DNA of 64,000 nucleotides from Alnus glutinosa (taxonomy: Eukaryota > Streptophyta > Magnoliopsida > Fagales > Betulaceae), in NCBI RefSeq assembly GCF_958979055.1, contig NC_084898.1, forward strand, positions 2,304,001 to 2,368,000, given 5' to 3'. The notes under the pieces are model-generated. The model was not told where the DNA came from. It worked only from the letters and a program-made list of their open reading frames with translations, and made no database searches. This document shows, one piece after another, positions 46,381 through 59,451 of the stretch (positions are counted from its first letter, which is position 1; every line of letters starts with the position of its first letter). A program made the position numbers and the translations under genes.

Positions 46381-47370
46381 ATTTCCGGCCCATTGTAGTG
46401 CACAGATGGATTCCATCGGAAAGGACGTTTTGTAGAGCTTCGTAGAATTGTGTAGAATCTCCAAACTTATGGTTATATTCCGTCGTTGCATCATGGATCG
46501 GCACTGTCCACCTCACTAAAGTAACAGGCTCAATTACTATTACAGTAGCCGCTTCTCTCTCGAGAAAGGGTTTTCGTTCTGTAAAATTAAAAGGTAAAGG
46601 TATTATTCTCTACTTTTTATGAGAATCTGGAGTATGTGGTGTTTCAATCTACTGATGAATTGTATGGGTAAGGCGCCAGCGGCTACCCAATGAAATAAAA
46701 CTTGTCTTTTGATTTTTTTGGTTTTCATTTTTCAGGCAGCATCTTTAAAGCTAGATTCATGCTTTTCCGTCAGTATCTACATTGACACGTGCCTCTTCAT
46801 GGTGTTTGCCTTCGTCATCTGTCACTATCGCCACCCAGTACGCTCTTCCTGTCCGTCCGTGCACCGGAGCGTGGTGTGCACACACCAGCGAGTGCTCCTC
46901 ACTCACCGGCACGTGATGGTCCCTCCTTCTCTTCCAGTTCACGGCTGGCAGTTTCGGTAGTTCTCTTATGGAAAGAGGTCTTATAGTAGGGGGCGCGTGG
47001 TCTACACTCGCTGTCACCGGCGATTTTCTGTGCTCTTCTCAGCCAATCAGTGTTTTTGTTTTTGTTCTGTTCTGCTTTTTTATGTTTTTGTTATGTTGTC
47101 AACCTTTGCAACCTATCGTGGTAGATTTTAAATCTAAACTAGATTCTTTTAGTTTTTTTAGATCAGAATGTGTACTCTCTTATTTCCTCTAATGAAACTC
47201 ATGTGTAAAGAAAGACTTTTACTATTGTTCATCTGCCTAGGCAATTGCTCCCAAGTCAGGATCCAGTCTCTAACTTTGTTTTTAGGGTGTTTTTGTACCT
47301 TTAATTACTGTCATTGGCCATTTTGGGTCTTATATTATAATGAATGGTTTATTTGTTTGAAAAAAAACAC
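46381..47370 (+). mobile_element. Possible retroposon fragment (LINE 3' region)
   Basis: GC-richer than its surroundings, with overlapping partial frames on both strands at 46700-47000. It is followed by a T-rich trailer (TTTTTGTTCTGTTCTGC, TATAATGAATGGTTTATTTG) and a short A run at 47362-47369, like the end of a LINE. No domain or target-site duplication is recognised, so an unrelated gene fragment is also possible. Confidence 0.35.
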
Positions 47371-48464
47371 ACATTTTATATTTCTATTTTCTTTAAAGTA
47401 AGAATCTTAAACACCAAGTTTATAGGAGATGACGAATGTTGATTTGTTTAATATATAGCCCCATTTGTTTTGTTTTGTTTGTTAATTAGGAAGTCTCAAG
47501 CTTAGAAGGAACATTAACGTAATTTTCAAGTTTAGTTATGCCTTCACTTCTCGTTCTTGTCGCTTTGAATATTTCTTTACTCTTTATCTTTCACAAACGA
47601 AACAAGATATATTTGTGCTTTGACAAAAGGATAATAATTGGCTAACTAGTGCCAATTGCCAACTCAATCCAACCATCTACTATTGCTTTGTGGATAAGAT
47701 AACCCTTGTACTTTAATTGTTTTAATTACGTACAAGCAATTTGGACAGTCTTATAAAGAGAGGGTTAAATGTAACGTCCCAATTTATATATATTATCATA
47801 TGTTAATACTATGCTTTGATTTTTAAACTTTTAGCGGAATATGCTATAAAAGTTTTCTACTATAATATGATTGAATTGTATAGACTGAAACATAATTTTA
47901 TTTATTTACGAATATAAAGTCACATATTTATATCAACCGTCTTACGATCATAATCTATCAACTATGCTTATGCAACAATGTAGTCTAAATTATACAATCC
48001 AACTACGCTTGAGGCACTCATCTATTGATCAGTGCTCCCATTGCTTGTCTTTTCATGTCAACATACTCAATCACTGTAAAACAATGTTTTACAGGTGAAT
48101 ATATCAGTTCACGGCTTGGTAGGTAAACATTATCCTTAATATATTACAATATAAATTATAAGAAAAGTATTAATATTTTAAACGTAAAAACATCATAATA
48201 CTTGGCATAAAATATCATAACAATCTTATTATCATGTAATAATTTATACAATAAACCTTTAATTGTTAGTGAATAAGTTTACTTACATATGCATGTAAAA
48301 ATGCGTTTAATATGACTGAGATGTTTATTTACTAATGAGTAAACATATACTCATATATTCGTCTCTACGAACTTTTTACCATATTTTCTTCTTTTTAGAT
48401 TTTTCCAAACTTCTTTCTTATTTTTCTGCTATTAATACTTTCAAAAATCTCTAGTTAGGTGTTA
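47371..48464. other. Intergenic region with possible LTR remnant
   Basis: A segment beginning TGTAACGTCCCAATTTATA at about 47769 has the TG start seen in some LTRs, but I found no matching end or partner. No gene is seen. Confidence 0.3.
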
Positions 48465-48849
48465 GAGCATTCCTAGCAGCTTCCCTTCCCTTCCTCTTCA
48501 TTTTTCCTAAATGTAGGGAATAAAACTACTTTTTGTTTCCTTATCAAAAAACACCCCACAGCAGCTTCCCTTCATTTTTCCCTATATCATTAAAATATTA
48601 TTTTGTTACTTTTACTTTAATTAAAAATAAGAAAAGAAAGAGATAAAGTAAGAGAGAGATTATATTTTTAGAATAAACAATTGATTGGGATGTGAATAGT
48701 GCTTCCCAATGCATTGGGAAGCACTGTAGCAATCATAGGGAACATATAAGGGAAGGGAAGCTGCTGTAGGATTGATTTTTTGACTTTTTTAAAATTTTCC
48801 CTAAAATGTAGGGAAGAGAACCCATGTAGGGAAGCTGCTAGTAATGCTC
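48465..48849. mobile_element. PIF/Harbinger-like (Tourist) MITE
   Basis: The ends are GAGCATTCCTAGCAGCTTCC and, inverted on the right, GAGCATTACTAGCAGCTTCC, with TTA on both sides (48462-48464 and 48850-48852). A three-base TTA duplication with a GAGCATT start is characteristic of Tourist-type elements. GGGAAGCTGCTG blocks recur internally. Non-coding. Confidence 0.82.
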
Positions 48850-48954
48850 TTAGAAGACAATAGAAAGAGAAGTATGAAAATTTCAAATTGTGAAGGTAGG
48901 TATTTATAGAAGTTCTACAAGCTCGTGAACCCCTTATTTGGGCATTAAGAAAAT

Positions 48955-49205
48955 TTGATGTGTGACAACATGATGTGGCATATAAATTGATAAGCAGCTG
49001 ACACGCAGCGGCATCAAAAGGTGACATAACAACTGACACATGGTATAATGACTAACAAAGAGCAGCACGAGATAACATAACAAATAACACGTAACGACAC
49101 GAGGTGGCATAGTAGCTGACACATAGCAACACGAGGTGTTATCACATAGCGTAACATAGGAGCTATCACGTGGCGTGACGTAGTATAGTTCTATGCATGT
49201 GGCAC
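48955..49205. repeat. Short degenerate tandem repeats (ACACGAGGTGGCAT-like)
   Basis: Units of roughly 30 bp with TAGCTGACACATAGCAACACG-like cores recur five or more times with variation. Open frames over this segment are repeat by-products. Confidence 0.55.
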
Positions 49206-50615
49206 TAAATCGGACAAAACTTTTGTTACACTTGCCATAATTATGCATATGACCTTAATCCAAAAAGCTTTCTACGACACACAAAATCTATTGTTTTCAC
49301 TTTTGAAACCCTACTCTAAATTATTTTATGTCATTTCTAAAAAATATTTGTTCTTTTTGGAGGCGGCTACGGTTTTATTTTCCTAATCTAATCTCTATTT
49401 TCCAATTCCCAATTTTCCATTGCCTTTATCTGTCGTGGGTGAAGGATTCATTTATCCTGAACAATCTAAAATGTAGAGTTTATTTACTCGAAATAGATAA
49501 GTCTCGCAGTCTCCTATCTATTATACTTTTCAATTCCCACTTATAAGGAGACCCACGTGTCGGTCCATGAAGTCTTATCTCTATCAAAAAATACAATAGA
49601 AAAAAACTAGGAAATGTCACGTCAGGTGCTCTGTCAGACTTAAGTAACCACCTGTTAACGTTAACAAAACCAAATAAAGAGCGAGTTAACCGGCTCAACT
49701 CAGTGACTCAGTGAGAACAAGAAAAAGAAAATGGAAAAGCTTTTAAATTTCATTCTTATCAAAAAAAAAAAAAAAAAAAAAAAAAGGAAAAGCAGCGAGC
49801 AAAATTGGCACACCTTCCGTGACGGTGAAGCGAAGATAAGCCACTAAGCCAGTGACGCAAAATCCCACTCCAACAAGTCATCACAACTGTCTAAATTATT
49901 TATTATATTTTATCACATTTTTAAATTAATATTACAAAATCAATATTTAATTAAAAATAAATTTTTAAAATATATTAAATAATTTAGACAATATTGACCC
50001 ATTGAAACCCAACATAATAGCACTCACTCCATGGCAATGTTATGATTTTCAAGTTTATTTAATCCGGATAAAACCTTAATATTTCACTTAGGATAATGCT
50101 AAAAATTATTAATTAAAAATGTCATGCCAATACTATAGAATAATTTTAAGATAAAATGTAATATATAGCATTATCATTTCACTTAAAAAATATATATATA
50201 TATATATTGTTTTTGTTTTAATTTAAAATTTTATCGTATTAATATTTATCATTGTTAATAATTTAATATTTATATTTTATTAATTATATAATAAAATCTC
50301 AATAATGAAATTAAAAATAAAAAATAAAAATAAATCCGTTGCTCAATGGCAATGTCGTAATTTTAATTTCCTTTAACAATGTGTTGTGCGCTTTTGGAAG
50401 CATTTTACGTTTGGTTCTTGTTTCATCGATAACCCCCTTCGCATCGCATCTGCCATCTACCAGTCTCCCTTGGCTTCGCATCGCTCTCTCCGGTTGCCCC
50501 CCAACAGTTTCCACATTGCGCCCAGCTAGGGTTTCCGATTCTCCAAAACATCGGGGTTTCGGACTCTAACCGGAGGTCGTAGGAGGGTCTCTGTGCCACC
50601 AATTTCTGGGGCTCT
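49206..50615 (+). other. Intergenic region upstream of the VTT gene
   Basis: There is a poly(A) stretch at about 49760-49784 and AT-rich sequence to 50330. 50380-50615 is GC-richer and is the likely promoter/5' UTR of the gene starting at 50616. No TATA box is assigned. Confidence 0.4.
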
Positions 50616-52874
50616 ATGACGACGTTTAGCGAGGAAGATGGTGGTGGGGGCGATGAGGTGGTGCCGGAGCTCAGTCTGAAACTTGGGGAAGACGGTGTCA
50701 ATGGAGGCTACGTGAAATTGGGCTCGGGTCCGTGCGATTGCGAGGTCGTGGAAGGGCTTGGTGGGGTACGGGAAGAGCCTTTATCGCCGAGAAATCGAGC
50801 AGGAGGGTGTTTGTGGAACTTTGTCAAGTTGGTGCTGCTGGGTGCGTTCTTGGGGCTGTTGGCCGCGGTTTGTATCAAATGGGTCGGGCCCTTTTTCATG
50901 GATAAGGTCGGTTTTCGATGTGAATTTGGTCGTATTTTTTGTGGTTGTGGTTGTGCATGTGTGTATGTATTAAGAGTTGGTTCTTGGGGTTTTGCGTAAT
51001 GGGTCTTTGTTGAATTGACATTTTCTTGGGGTTTCTTCTTGGGGCTGTTGGCTGCGGTAATGAGAAAAGTCGGACCCTTTTTCATGGACGAGGTCGGTTT
51101 AGATGTGAATTTGATTGCTTTTTGTGGTTATGGTTCTAGATATATGTGTGTTAAGAGTTGATACTTGGGATTTTGCATGATGAGTCTTTGCTGAATTGAC
51201 ATTTGCTAGAGGTTTTGGACTGGTTTTTGTGTATTGAGTTGGCTGCGATTTTATCCAATGGGTCGGACACTTTTTCATGGATAAGGTCAGTTTTCGATGT
51301 GAATTTGATTCCTTTTCGTGGTTATGGTTATGCATGTATGTGTGTGTTAGAGTTGATACTTGGGGTTCTGCATGAGGGGGTCATTGTTGAATTGTCACTT
51401 GCTTGGGGTTTTGGGCTGGTATTTGTGGGTTGAATCAAATATATTGGAAAAAATGTGGCTTTTCTCGTGCACTTGAATTTTCTTGTGTCTGTGGCTGTCT
51501 AACATATATGTAAGATTTCTTTTCTTTTTTTTTTTTAAAAAAAAGTATTTGTTTGTCGTGATTGTGTATCTTTTAGTTATATGGGAATTCATGATCGTCT
51601 ATGTTCCTGGGAGAATTTTGTTGTAGTTTTGGTATATGCGATTTTGTTGCTGGTCTGTGAGTTTGCTCTATAAGCCTTGTATTTTTGTTGCAATTTGCTC
51701 TAAACAATGTGGACAGGGGAAGGGAAAGCGGAAGTTAGTATCTATAATATTGGCAGTTTTGATGGAATGGGTAATTTTGTAGTAGATTTTTGGATTATAA
51801 CTGGTTTTAGAATGTCATGTATGTGTACTGCAACTCTAGTGATGTTGATGGCCAAATCAATTATGTGTCAATTACAATAAGCATTGAAGTCTCCTCTATT
51901 AGAAGATCTGGTTCCCTTTGAAATGTTGACAAGTCATGTAGTGTTTATGGTTTTGGCGAAGTAGGTTATAAAATTTCACTATTAGATTCTTGATTTGATG
52001 TACCAAAGCTAATTTATCAAACGATACTTTGTTTACCTAAAGAAATGGATCCTTCAACACAAACTATACGTTGTATTTAATTGGGCTTGTAACTGATCAA
52101 TATGCAGTGTAATGTGCCATCTTCCAACACAAACCAGATGCAATACCAAATTCTGATAGATTGGTGTATCATTAATTTCTGATACCAACAGATATGTGAA
52201 AATTTGTTCATATATATTGTGAATATGCTTGCAATATAAATGTTTTGCACCTTTGTATCCTGACTTATGAGATAACATTTTTACAGGAGATTATTCCAAT
52301 TATAAATTGGGAGACAACAACATTCAGTACTCCAGTTCTGGCTGTTCTGGTCTTTGCTTCTGTGGCATTTTTCCCTACCCTACTTTTACCATCTTCACCC
52401 TCTATGTGGGTTGCCGGAATGACTTTTGGTTATGGCTACGGATTTTTACTAATCATGTCAGGGGTGGCTGTGGGCGTTTCACTTCCGTATTTCATTGGCT
52501 CTCTCTTTTATCGTAAAATTCAAGTGCGTACCCTGTGTAAAATATGCCCTTTTCACTCTCTCTCTCTGCTACTGGGAGTGAGCGTTGCATGTATATTGGC
52601 ATCTTGGGCATCTTGTGTTTGTGTGTGTAACATTTCTTGATTCTTATGCAGGGGTGGCTAGAAAAGTATCCAAAGAGAGCTTCCATTCTAAGATCAGCTG
52701 GTGAAGGAAATTGGTTTCATCAGTTTCGATCTGTAGCTTTAATCAGGATTTCTCCTTTCCCTTATATCATATATAACTACTGCGCTGTGGCGACAAATGT
52801 TAAGTATGGTCCTTATATCTTGGGGTCCCTGGTGGGGATAGTGCCAGAAATATTTGTTGCAATCTATACGTAAA

Positions 52875-52913
<39 letters not shown>

Positions 52914-54245
52914 ATCCATTTTATATTTTCATTTTGATTATTGCTGTTCTTGTCCTTATGCATGTATTTCTGTTCTAGAATACGTGCATATATTCTATGA
53001 TCCTTGAAAAACAAATTGCCTTGTTGCTTTGTCATGAGTTAGCTTGAGGATGGCCTGTGTTGTAGTATTGAACTTCTATGGTGGTGATTTAGCGAAAGAT
53101 CCATACTTGCTCACAGACCCACAGACACACAATAGACAATAATATTGTCTGAAGCTGATATGTCGCTAGATAATTGAGATTGGCAGTCTTTCAATATTAT
53201 ATTCACTTTGGACAGCTGAACTTGTTGGCTACTTTCTAACCTCTCAGAGGAAAAGGGCGTTTTTTTTTTTTTTTTTATTTCCGTGTCAAACTGTCACTTG
53301 AGGTATGATTCAAAAACTTATCATATCAATATGCAGGACTTTGTCAACTGAAAGTCTTATATCGTGGATGGCTTTGGGTCTAAATCAACTGTATCAGATC
53401 AAAAATTGATTGTCAACTTGTCACCTATGGGCCCTTGGTACCTTTTCTTGTTCTTCTGTTGCTTCCTTCTCGAGTAGGGCAATTTGGTCATCCCCGCATA
53501 TTCTGCTTAGGAAGAAAGAACTCCCTACAACTTTTTTCTCCTAACAATAATCATCACTCATATCAATCTGTGTTGTCATCACCTTCAACTTGTTAGTCAT
53601 ACACAGTCTTGTTCGTAGTTTTGGGGTGGTCATAATCAAATTTTGGGCAGCAAATGGAAAATGTACGGTGCCTTAAGTTGTGAGAAATATTTTCCTTTTC
53701 TTTGTCATTTCTGAACCCTTTTTCCTGTGTTATTTTTATGGGAACTGTTCATTTTCCACCAAACAAATGCTTCTACAACATGTGTTGTTAAATCAGTAAA
53801 ATAAGAAGCATGAGGGCATTCTGTGGGCAACAAAATATTTGGTGTCAATCTTTCCCAGTTTCTTTCTTCTTTTCCTAGCTTTCTGTTATTAACTGTACAA
53901 ATTCTCAGTTATTTGATATTTATTTTCTTTTCTTTATATGGTGCGGTTCAGAATTACTTCTATGCTCTCCTCATGTAGGCGTATAATACTGGTTAGCAAA
54001 GATGGGATGTAGATATACATTAATACATGTATTTGATAGTCTCCTGACTCATGGTCACTTTGTTTCATTGCAGTGGGATCCTTATCAGGACTTTGGCTGA
54101 TGAGCGGCACTCCCTTTCAGCCCCACAAATTGTCTTCAACGTTGTTGGCTTTGCTGCGACTGTGGCCACCACTGTTTTCTTCACTCTGTATGCAAAAAGG
54201 CAGCTCAGCCACTTACAAACTGAAGACGAGCAACTATTGCAGTAA
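50616..54245 (+). CDS. VTT-domain / SNARE-associated Golgi-type membrane protein, four exons
   Basis: Exons: 50616-50906, 52287-52523, 52652-52869 and 54074-54245 (TAA). All junctions are GT-AG and the spliced frame is 305 residues. The N-terminus is acidic and Gly-rich, with a first membrane segment at about residues 68-88 (FVKLVLLGAFLGLLAAVCI). The VTT (PF09335) core follows: PSMWVAGMTFGYGYGFLL, then GVAVGVSLPYFIG, then the hallmark RISPFPYIIYNY, then GPYILGSLVGIVPEIFVAIY and TGILIRTLAD. DedA/TMEM41/VMP1-type proteins of this fold are membrane proteins, several of them lipid scramblases. The role of the plant members is not well defined. Intron 1 contains two diverged copies of the exon 1 end, and a CT microsatellite starts 7 nt after the exon 3 donor. 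Confidence 0.93.
50847..51425 (+). repeat. Three tandem units of about 190 bp spanning the exon 1/intron 1 junction of the VTT gene
   Basis: Units start near 50847, 51036 and 51227. Each contains GTTGG(C)CGCGG, GGGTCGG(G/A)C, TTTTTCATGGA then AGGTC(G/A)G, and GAGTTG(G/A)TACTTGGG. Unit 1 includes the true donor (AAG then GT at 50907). Units 2 and 3 carry copies of it at 51094 and 51286. Confidence 0.9.
52877..52911. repeat. (CT)n microsatellite next to the VTT exon 3 donor
   Basis: A pure CT run begins 7 nt inside intron 3, after GTAAAGA. It forms a pyrimidine tract immediately downstream of a 5' splice site. Confidence 0.95.
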
Positions 54246-54747
54246 GCTTCTGCTTCTAGTTTGGGTTGGGGGAAAACCATCTTCCACAAGCCAGTTCACT
54301 GTTCAGAATTGTATGTGGAAACATGGTGCATGACTGGATGAGGTTTTATTTATTTAAACGACCTCATCCATGGAAGTGGTTGATGTATATGATGAAATGG
54401 TGCTTATGTAAACATTGGTAGGGGGCGATGAACACAGCTAACATGATTGACACACCTGCACTTTTTTTTTTTTCCTTAAAAAAAAAATTGTCTTCTCTCA
54501 ATCCTCATTTGTATATGATTGGACAGGTTGCATTAAAGGGTTGAAATGGACTTGGACAACATTCTTCACTGTATAGTTCAATGTAATGTGTTGTTTGCTT
54601 GCTGTAGATGTCTAATTTTCTGCAGAATTTTTTTTATTTAGAGAGAGAGAGAGAGAGAGAGCTATGCATAGATTTCTTTAGTGCCCTGGCTACCTGAAGA
54701 ACATAGATTCTGATTTCAGCAATTTCCTGCCCATATTTCAGGGAAAA
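54246..54747. other. 3' flank of the VTT gene
   Basis: Probable 3' UTR with T- and A-tracts (54462-54488) and a short GA run (54642-54661). Polyadenylation signals were not assigned. Confidence 0.45.
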
Positions 54748-54898
54748 GGATCCTCTCCAGTTCATTACCGGAGAGGATTTAGTATCTAGATAGTTTTATT
54801 TGAAGGGTAAAATTGTCTTTTCACATTTTATGGACAATTTTACCCCTTAAATAACATTAACCGGATCTTCTCCGATTTATTTGAACCGGAGAGGATCC
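54748..54898. mobile_element. Short MITE with GGATCCTCTCC ends
   Basis: The left end GGATCCTCTCCAGTTCATTA pairs with the inverse of the right end, GGATCCTCTCCGGTTCAAAT. Inside, AAGGGTAAAATTGTC pairs with ACAATTTTACCCCTT. A diverged member lies at 25693-25850. Non-coding, about 150 bp. Confidence 0.7.
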
Positions 54899-57130
54899 GA
54901 ATGCATATGGGTAAATAATCCAAAATTTACTTAGGCATGTGGTCTCATATTTGGCTATTCCAAAGAACACATCAGAAGGAAAACAAAAATTGAAAAAGCA
55001 AAAGTAGAAAAAATTCAGCACTGCAAAGCTGGGTGTCAAAAAATCATACAGCTATATAAAGCTCTTGATCTTGCTTAAATTGCATGCTATTCGGGCAGCC
55101 TTAATGAAAGGGAATTGCAGGACTCACTTGCTCAAGATAAGTGGGTGTTAATGCACCTTCAAACAAATGGAAATTCTGCATCTTTTGGCATGCTCGGAAC
55201 AGGTGGGCCGTGCCGCCCCTTTGTGAATTGTGAGAGCTGCCACACAATTCATACAACCAATTATAAAGAATCTTTATTTGAAGCTCTTAATTACGCTGAT
55301 TTTCCTGTCAAAATTCATATTCAACCTAACCAGTAACCACATAACATGGACTATCATCAGGTTTATTTTTATATTTTATCCATCACAATGCAAAACGACC
55401 CCTTTTTTTTTAAAAAAAAAAATGAAATAAGTAGGTTTATGAAAAATGTTTTGATAGTCACATGGCCCAGATGGCCCATTAGCTTTTTTTTGGGCCATAA
55501 GGCACATTAGCTTGGTTAGACAGGTATCTGATTTTCAAGTTGGGCTTCACATGATTAGCCTTTTCCTTTTCGGCTTTTAGTAATTGGGCTTTTCACTGTT
55601 TGAGAAATAAGGACTGCAACGTAGGGAATATAGTTTGATGTTTGATTTTTATTTTATTTTTTAAAAAAAGTTCTTCGAGAAAATGCTTTCATATGATATA
55701 AATATGAGATTTTTTTTTTTTTAATGATCAACTACCACTTTTGCTTGCATCAAATTAAAACTTTTTATGGTAATATGTGAGAGAAACTTGATTTAAGTCG
55801 ATCTCCCAAAAGATCATAATCAGACTTGAATGTAGTTTTAATTAAAACCGAACCTGTTGAGATTATGACACATATCTCTTGTGACTTATTATGAAATACG
55901 TGTCCCAATTCCAATGGTGACGAATTCTATCAATAAAATATAACTTCAAAAATCTTACCTATCTCAACGCAGGGCAATCAATGTGAATAATCTTTAATAA
56001 CTTTCGAAGCTTTTTTTTTTTTTTTTTGTGGTGTATCTTCATTTTATTTTCTATCATCTCTCAATTAATGAATTCAGTATTTTGAATCACTTCTCATTAG
56101 TTTTTAGCAGCAACAAAATTTATCAATTTTAGCAGCAAAATTTTAATCATCCATAGCATACGAATTTGTAATGATCTTGTTATTTTTAGATGCTTTTATG
56201 TCTGATCTTATAGGTGACCATTGATATCACAGCTGTCTAATAATTTGTCATTACTTCTTTGTAACTTTTGACAGTAAACACTTACTAATTTTGTAAATAT
56301 AGATTTTAAATTTTGAATTTGATTTTTATTTTTTATTTTTTTTTGGTTAACTCTATATAAATACTGTTTGACATGAGTCCCACATTCCATATATAAATGA
56401 GATGAGTATCACATGTAACATATGACAAATTTCATTGGAAACATATTCTTCCTCCAATTGTTATTATAAGAGTACAATGGAAGGTTTTTCATATCCGGCG
56501 AATGGCTAATGGGGGTGCTATAGGCTTGCGATGGAAACCCTCATTCTTAGTGAGGAACGGGTTTTTTCTTAGATAAATTCTCTTACTGTATTACTGGTCT
56601 TATCCATGTAGAACACAATGCCTAAATTAATTGCTAATTTACAATGAGGCTGATCTACTTGAAAAAAAAAAAAAAAAAACCCTTAACTGTTATTATGAGT
56701 GAGGTCTATGGATCCAATAGCTTTTATTACAAATATCTTTACAAACTAACTCGACAGTATATGTAGTATTTATAATGTCAGCTACTAAAATGTAGACCAT
56801 ATGGTGGACATCATGTTCAGAAACTGAAGCGACAGTCCATATGGCACTTATTAAGTTAAGAGCTAAAATGTAGACTGCCACGTGTGCCCACTTTGTCAAA
56901 ACACAAGTTCTCTATTTTTGCTATTCATTTTTACTATTTCATTTAAATATTTTTTCTCAATAATTTTTTAATTCTTTATTGAGAGGAGAAAGAATGTTAT
57001 AAATTAAAAAAGGATTTGATTTTACATTTGGTAATTGAACAGTATTCATTAAATTTTGTGAGCACTGCAACAGTTTTGCTCTTATTTTAGCATCTTGATT
57101 AACAAAAATAAAATTTGGCTAACCCAAACC
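54899..57130. other. Intergenic region, no gene supported
   Basis: A 73-codon open frame at 55115-55336 has no recognisable domain. Poly(T)/poly(A) tracts are at about 55402, 56011 and 56662. 56700-56890 belongs to the dispersed CCACAT/GTGGAC repeat family. Confidence 0.35.
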
Positions 57131-57131
57131 C

Positions 57132-57190
<59 letters not shown>
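57132..57190. repeat. (TTA)n microsatellite
   Basis: About 20 uninterrupted ATT units in intergenic sequence. Confidence 0.95.
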
Positions 57191-59418
57191 CTCTAAACAA
57201 TATTTGTGTGTTGGAACATAGTTTTCTTTGTAGTTACATACATTATTAAACATAATCATCATAACATTTCATTCATCTTCCAAATACCAAACATTATCAT
57301 CCTACATGTTTGAATAGAATCATTAAAATAATTGGATTTTGATTGCTGACCCAACTCTCTATTTAAACTTGGGCTTCAATGTTTCTATTCAAAGTTGCAT
57401 CATCCAAAGTTTGTTACTTGGAATACACCTCATAAGCCAAAATGAATGGTATCCCTTCATTTTTGGCCCCATTCTACCTTCAATTTTTTTGGCGTATTGA
57501 ATTTGTTTCTATTTGTTGCAGCAGTTTCAAAACGTGCAGTTTAAAAAATAAAGAAAAATAAAACACTCTTAAAATGCAATTTTAAAAATCATAGTCAAGG
57601 GTTTTGTAAAATCTACGATTCGAAAAAATAGCCTTAACCGACCTTTAAAATCGTGCATTTTTTAAAAATTCATTCTTTGCTTGAAACTGCTATTTTTTTT
57701 CGAACACACTCTTAGACGAAACACATTTATTGATTTTAAATTAAAAACGCGTGTTTATCCAGCGAAATCAAAGGTCAAATGTACTCTTTCGCCCTAATCT
57801 AAGATCTTTGAGTTAAACCATGCTTATTTTTATACAGATTGGGTTGCTTAGAACCTTGTTCAAAAGTTATATTGTCTCATTATCTACCTAACAAAATGCT
57901 GAAATTAATCAAATAAAATAAAATAAAAAAGTGCTTCAATATTGTCTGATGTCAGAAAACTATACAAAGAGATTCTGACCCATGACGTGTACATTCAACT
58001 ACTGGACCATCGTGAACAGTGCTTGCTGATTATAATTATAATTAACACCTACTAATTGCGTGATTACTGTTCACCACGCGCCGTCGAATTTGTTTAGCAA
58101 AGAGGAGTGGTATCAGTATTACTAAAGGGTGAGATACACGCGCTTTGATGAGGCGTGTACCTTGCACCTTGGTGCCAGATTAAAAGTGCTTTGGTTAAAA
58201 GTGATTGGTGACGGTGAGTAGTGTAATACTGTAATGCGGTCACTGTTTGGGGACCACAAACGAAAATGCCAACTGTTCTAGGGCGCATTAAAGGTGTTTC
58301 ATGGACCAGCCAAACGCGGCATAAGAACAAGGAAGGAAGCCATGACTATACGGGGGGCAGATGATAAAGCCGCAATAAATAAATCCAACGGTCATTAGTA
58401 ACGTAGAATTATTAGTTTCTTGGGGTGCACTTTTTTCTTCACCATTGATTCTTTCCCATCCTTTTTAGTCAAATCCAAACGGACAAATGTTTGAAAGGGA
58501 TGTCCAACGTTAATTGGGTTGGCAAATGGGTTGGTGTCTTCTTTTATTTATTTATTTATTTAATGACTTTTACTCTTTTAAAAGTTATTATAGTTTTTAC
58601 TGTAAACTAATTTAGCAAAGTATGGGACACTTGCCACATTAGTCGGACCATAACGTGACTGTTCACATGACATATATCGCATCTACAAACTAACATGACA
58701 ATCTATATAACATTTATCACATCAATTACTAAAATGTGGACCGATACATGATAATTACATTATACTCATTTTTCATAATATTTGAACTCCAATATATATT
58801 TATAAAATTATTGTAATAAAAATTGTAATACCCTAAACATTTTTCAATTCTTTAAGATTGGTAAATTTCAATTTTTCAGACTCAAGTGAAAATTGGATTT
58901 AGGTCCACTCAAGTTTTGAGAGAGGACAGAGTTGGAGAATTTTTTAATATTATTTATTTAGTCTAAAATTATAATGCGTCTATTAGCATGTGAGAAACAC
59001 ATAATTTTTCAATTACTATTTAAGAGACACATAAATTTTTTATAGATCATATATATATATATATACATACCCAATTTAAATGAAATTTTTGTCGTTTGAG
59101 TTATATACACAAAGGATTCTTTTAATCTTTGTTACCAAAAAAATAAAAATAGTAAAAAATAAAAAATAAAAAAAAAAAGAATCTGTGAAATTGTGAAACT
59201 AAACTGTAGCTTATGGGCTCGTTTGGGTGTGCAAATTTTTTTTTTGTATTATATTATATTATTCTGTATTATATTTAAAATTGTGAATATATATCCAAAA
59301 AAACTAGTATTTTAAAATTACATTTAGATGATTTAAAAAACCTAAAATAAAATTAAACCTGAAATAAAATTAAATAAAATTTGAGTTCCAAAAAATAACT
59401 TAACATGTCCTAAGAAAA

Positions 59419-59451
<33 letters not shown>

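Noticed and set aside
55115..55336. Possible small gene of 73 codons
   Set aside because: No recognisable domain and no splice partners, and it lies in repeat-rich intergenic DNA. Coding status cannot be supported.
58094..58330. Minus-strand open frame of 78 codons
   Set aside because: No conserved motif and a non-coding-like composition; probably chance.
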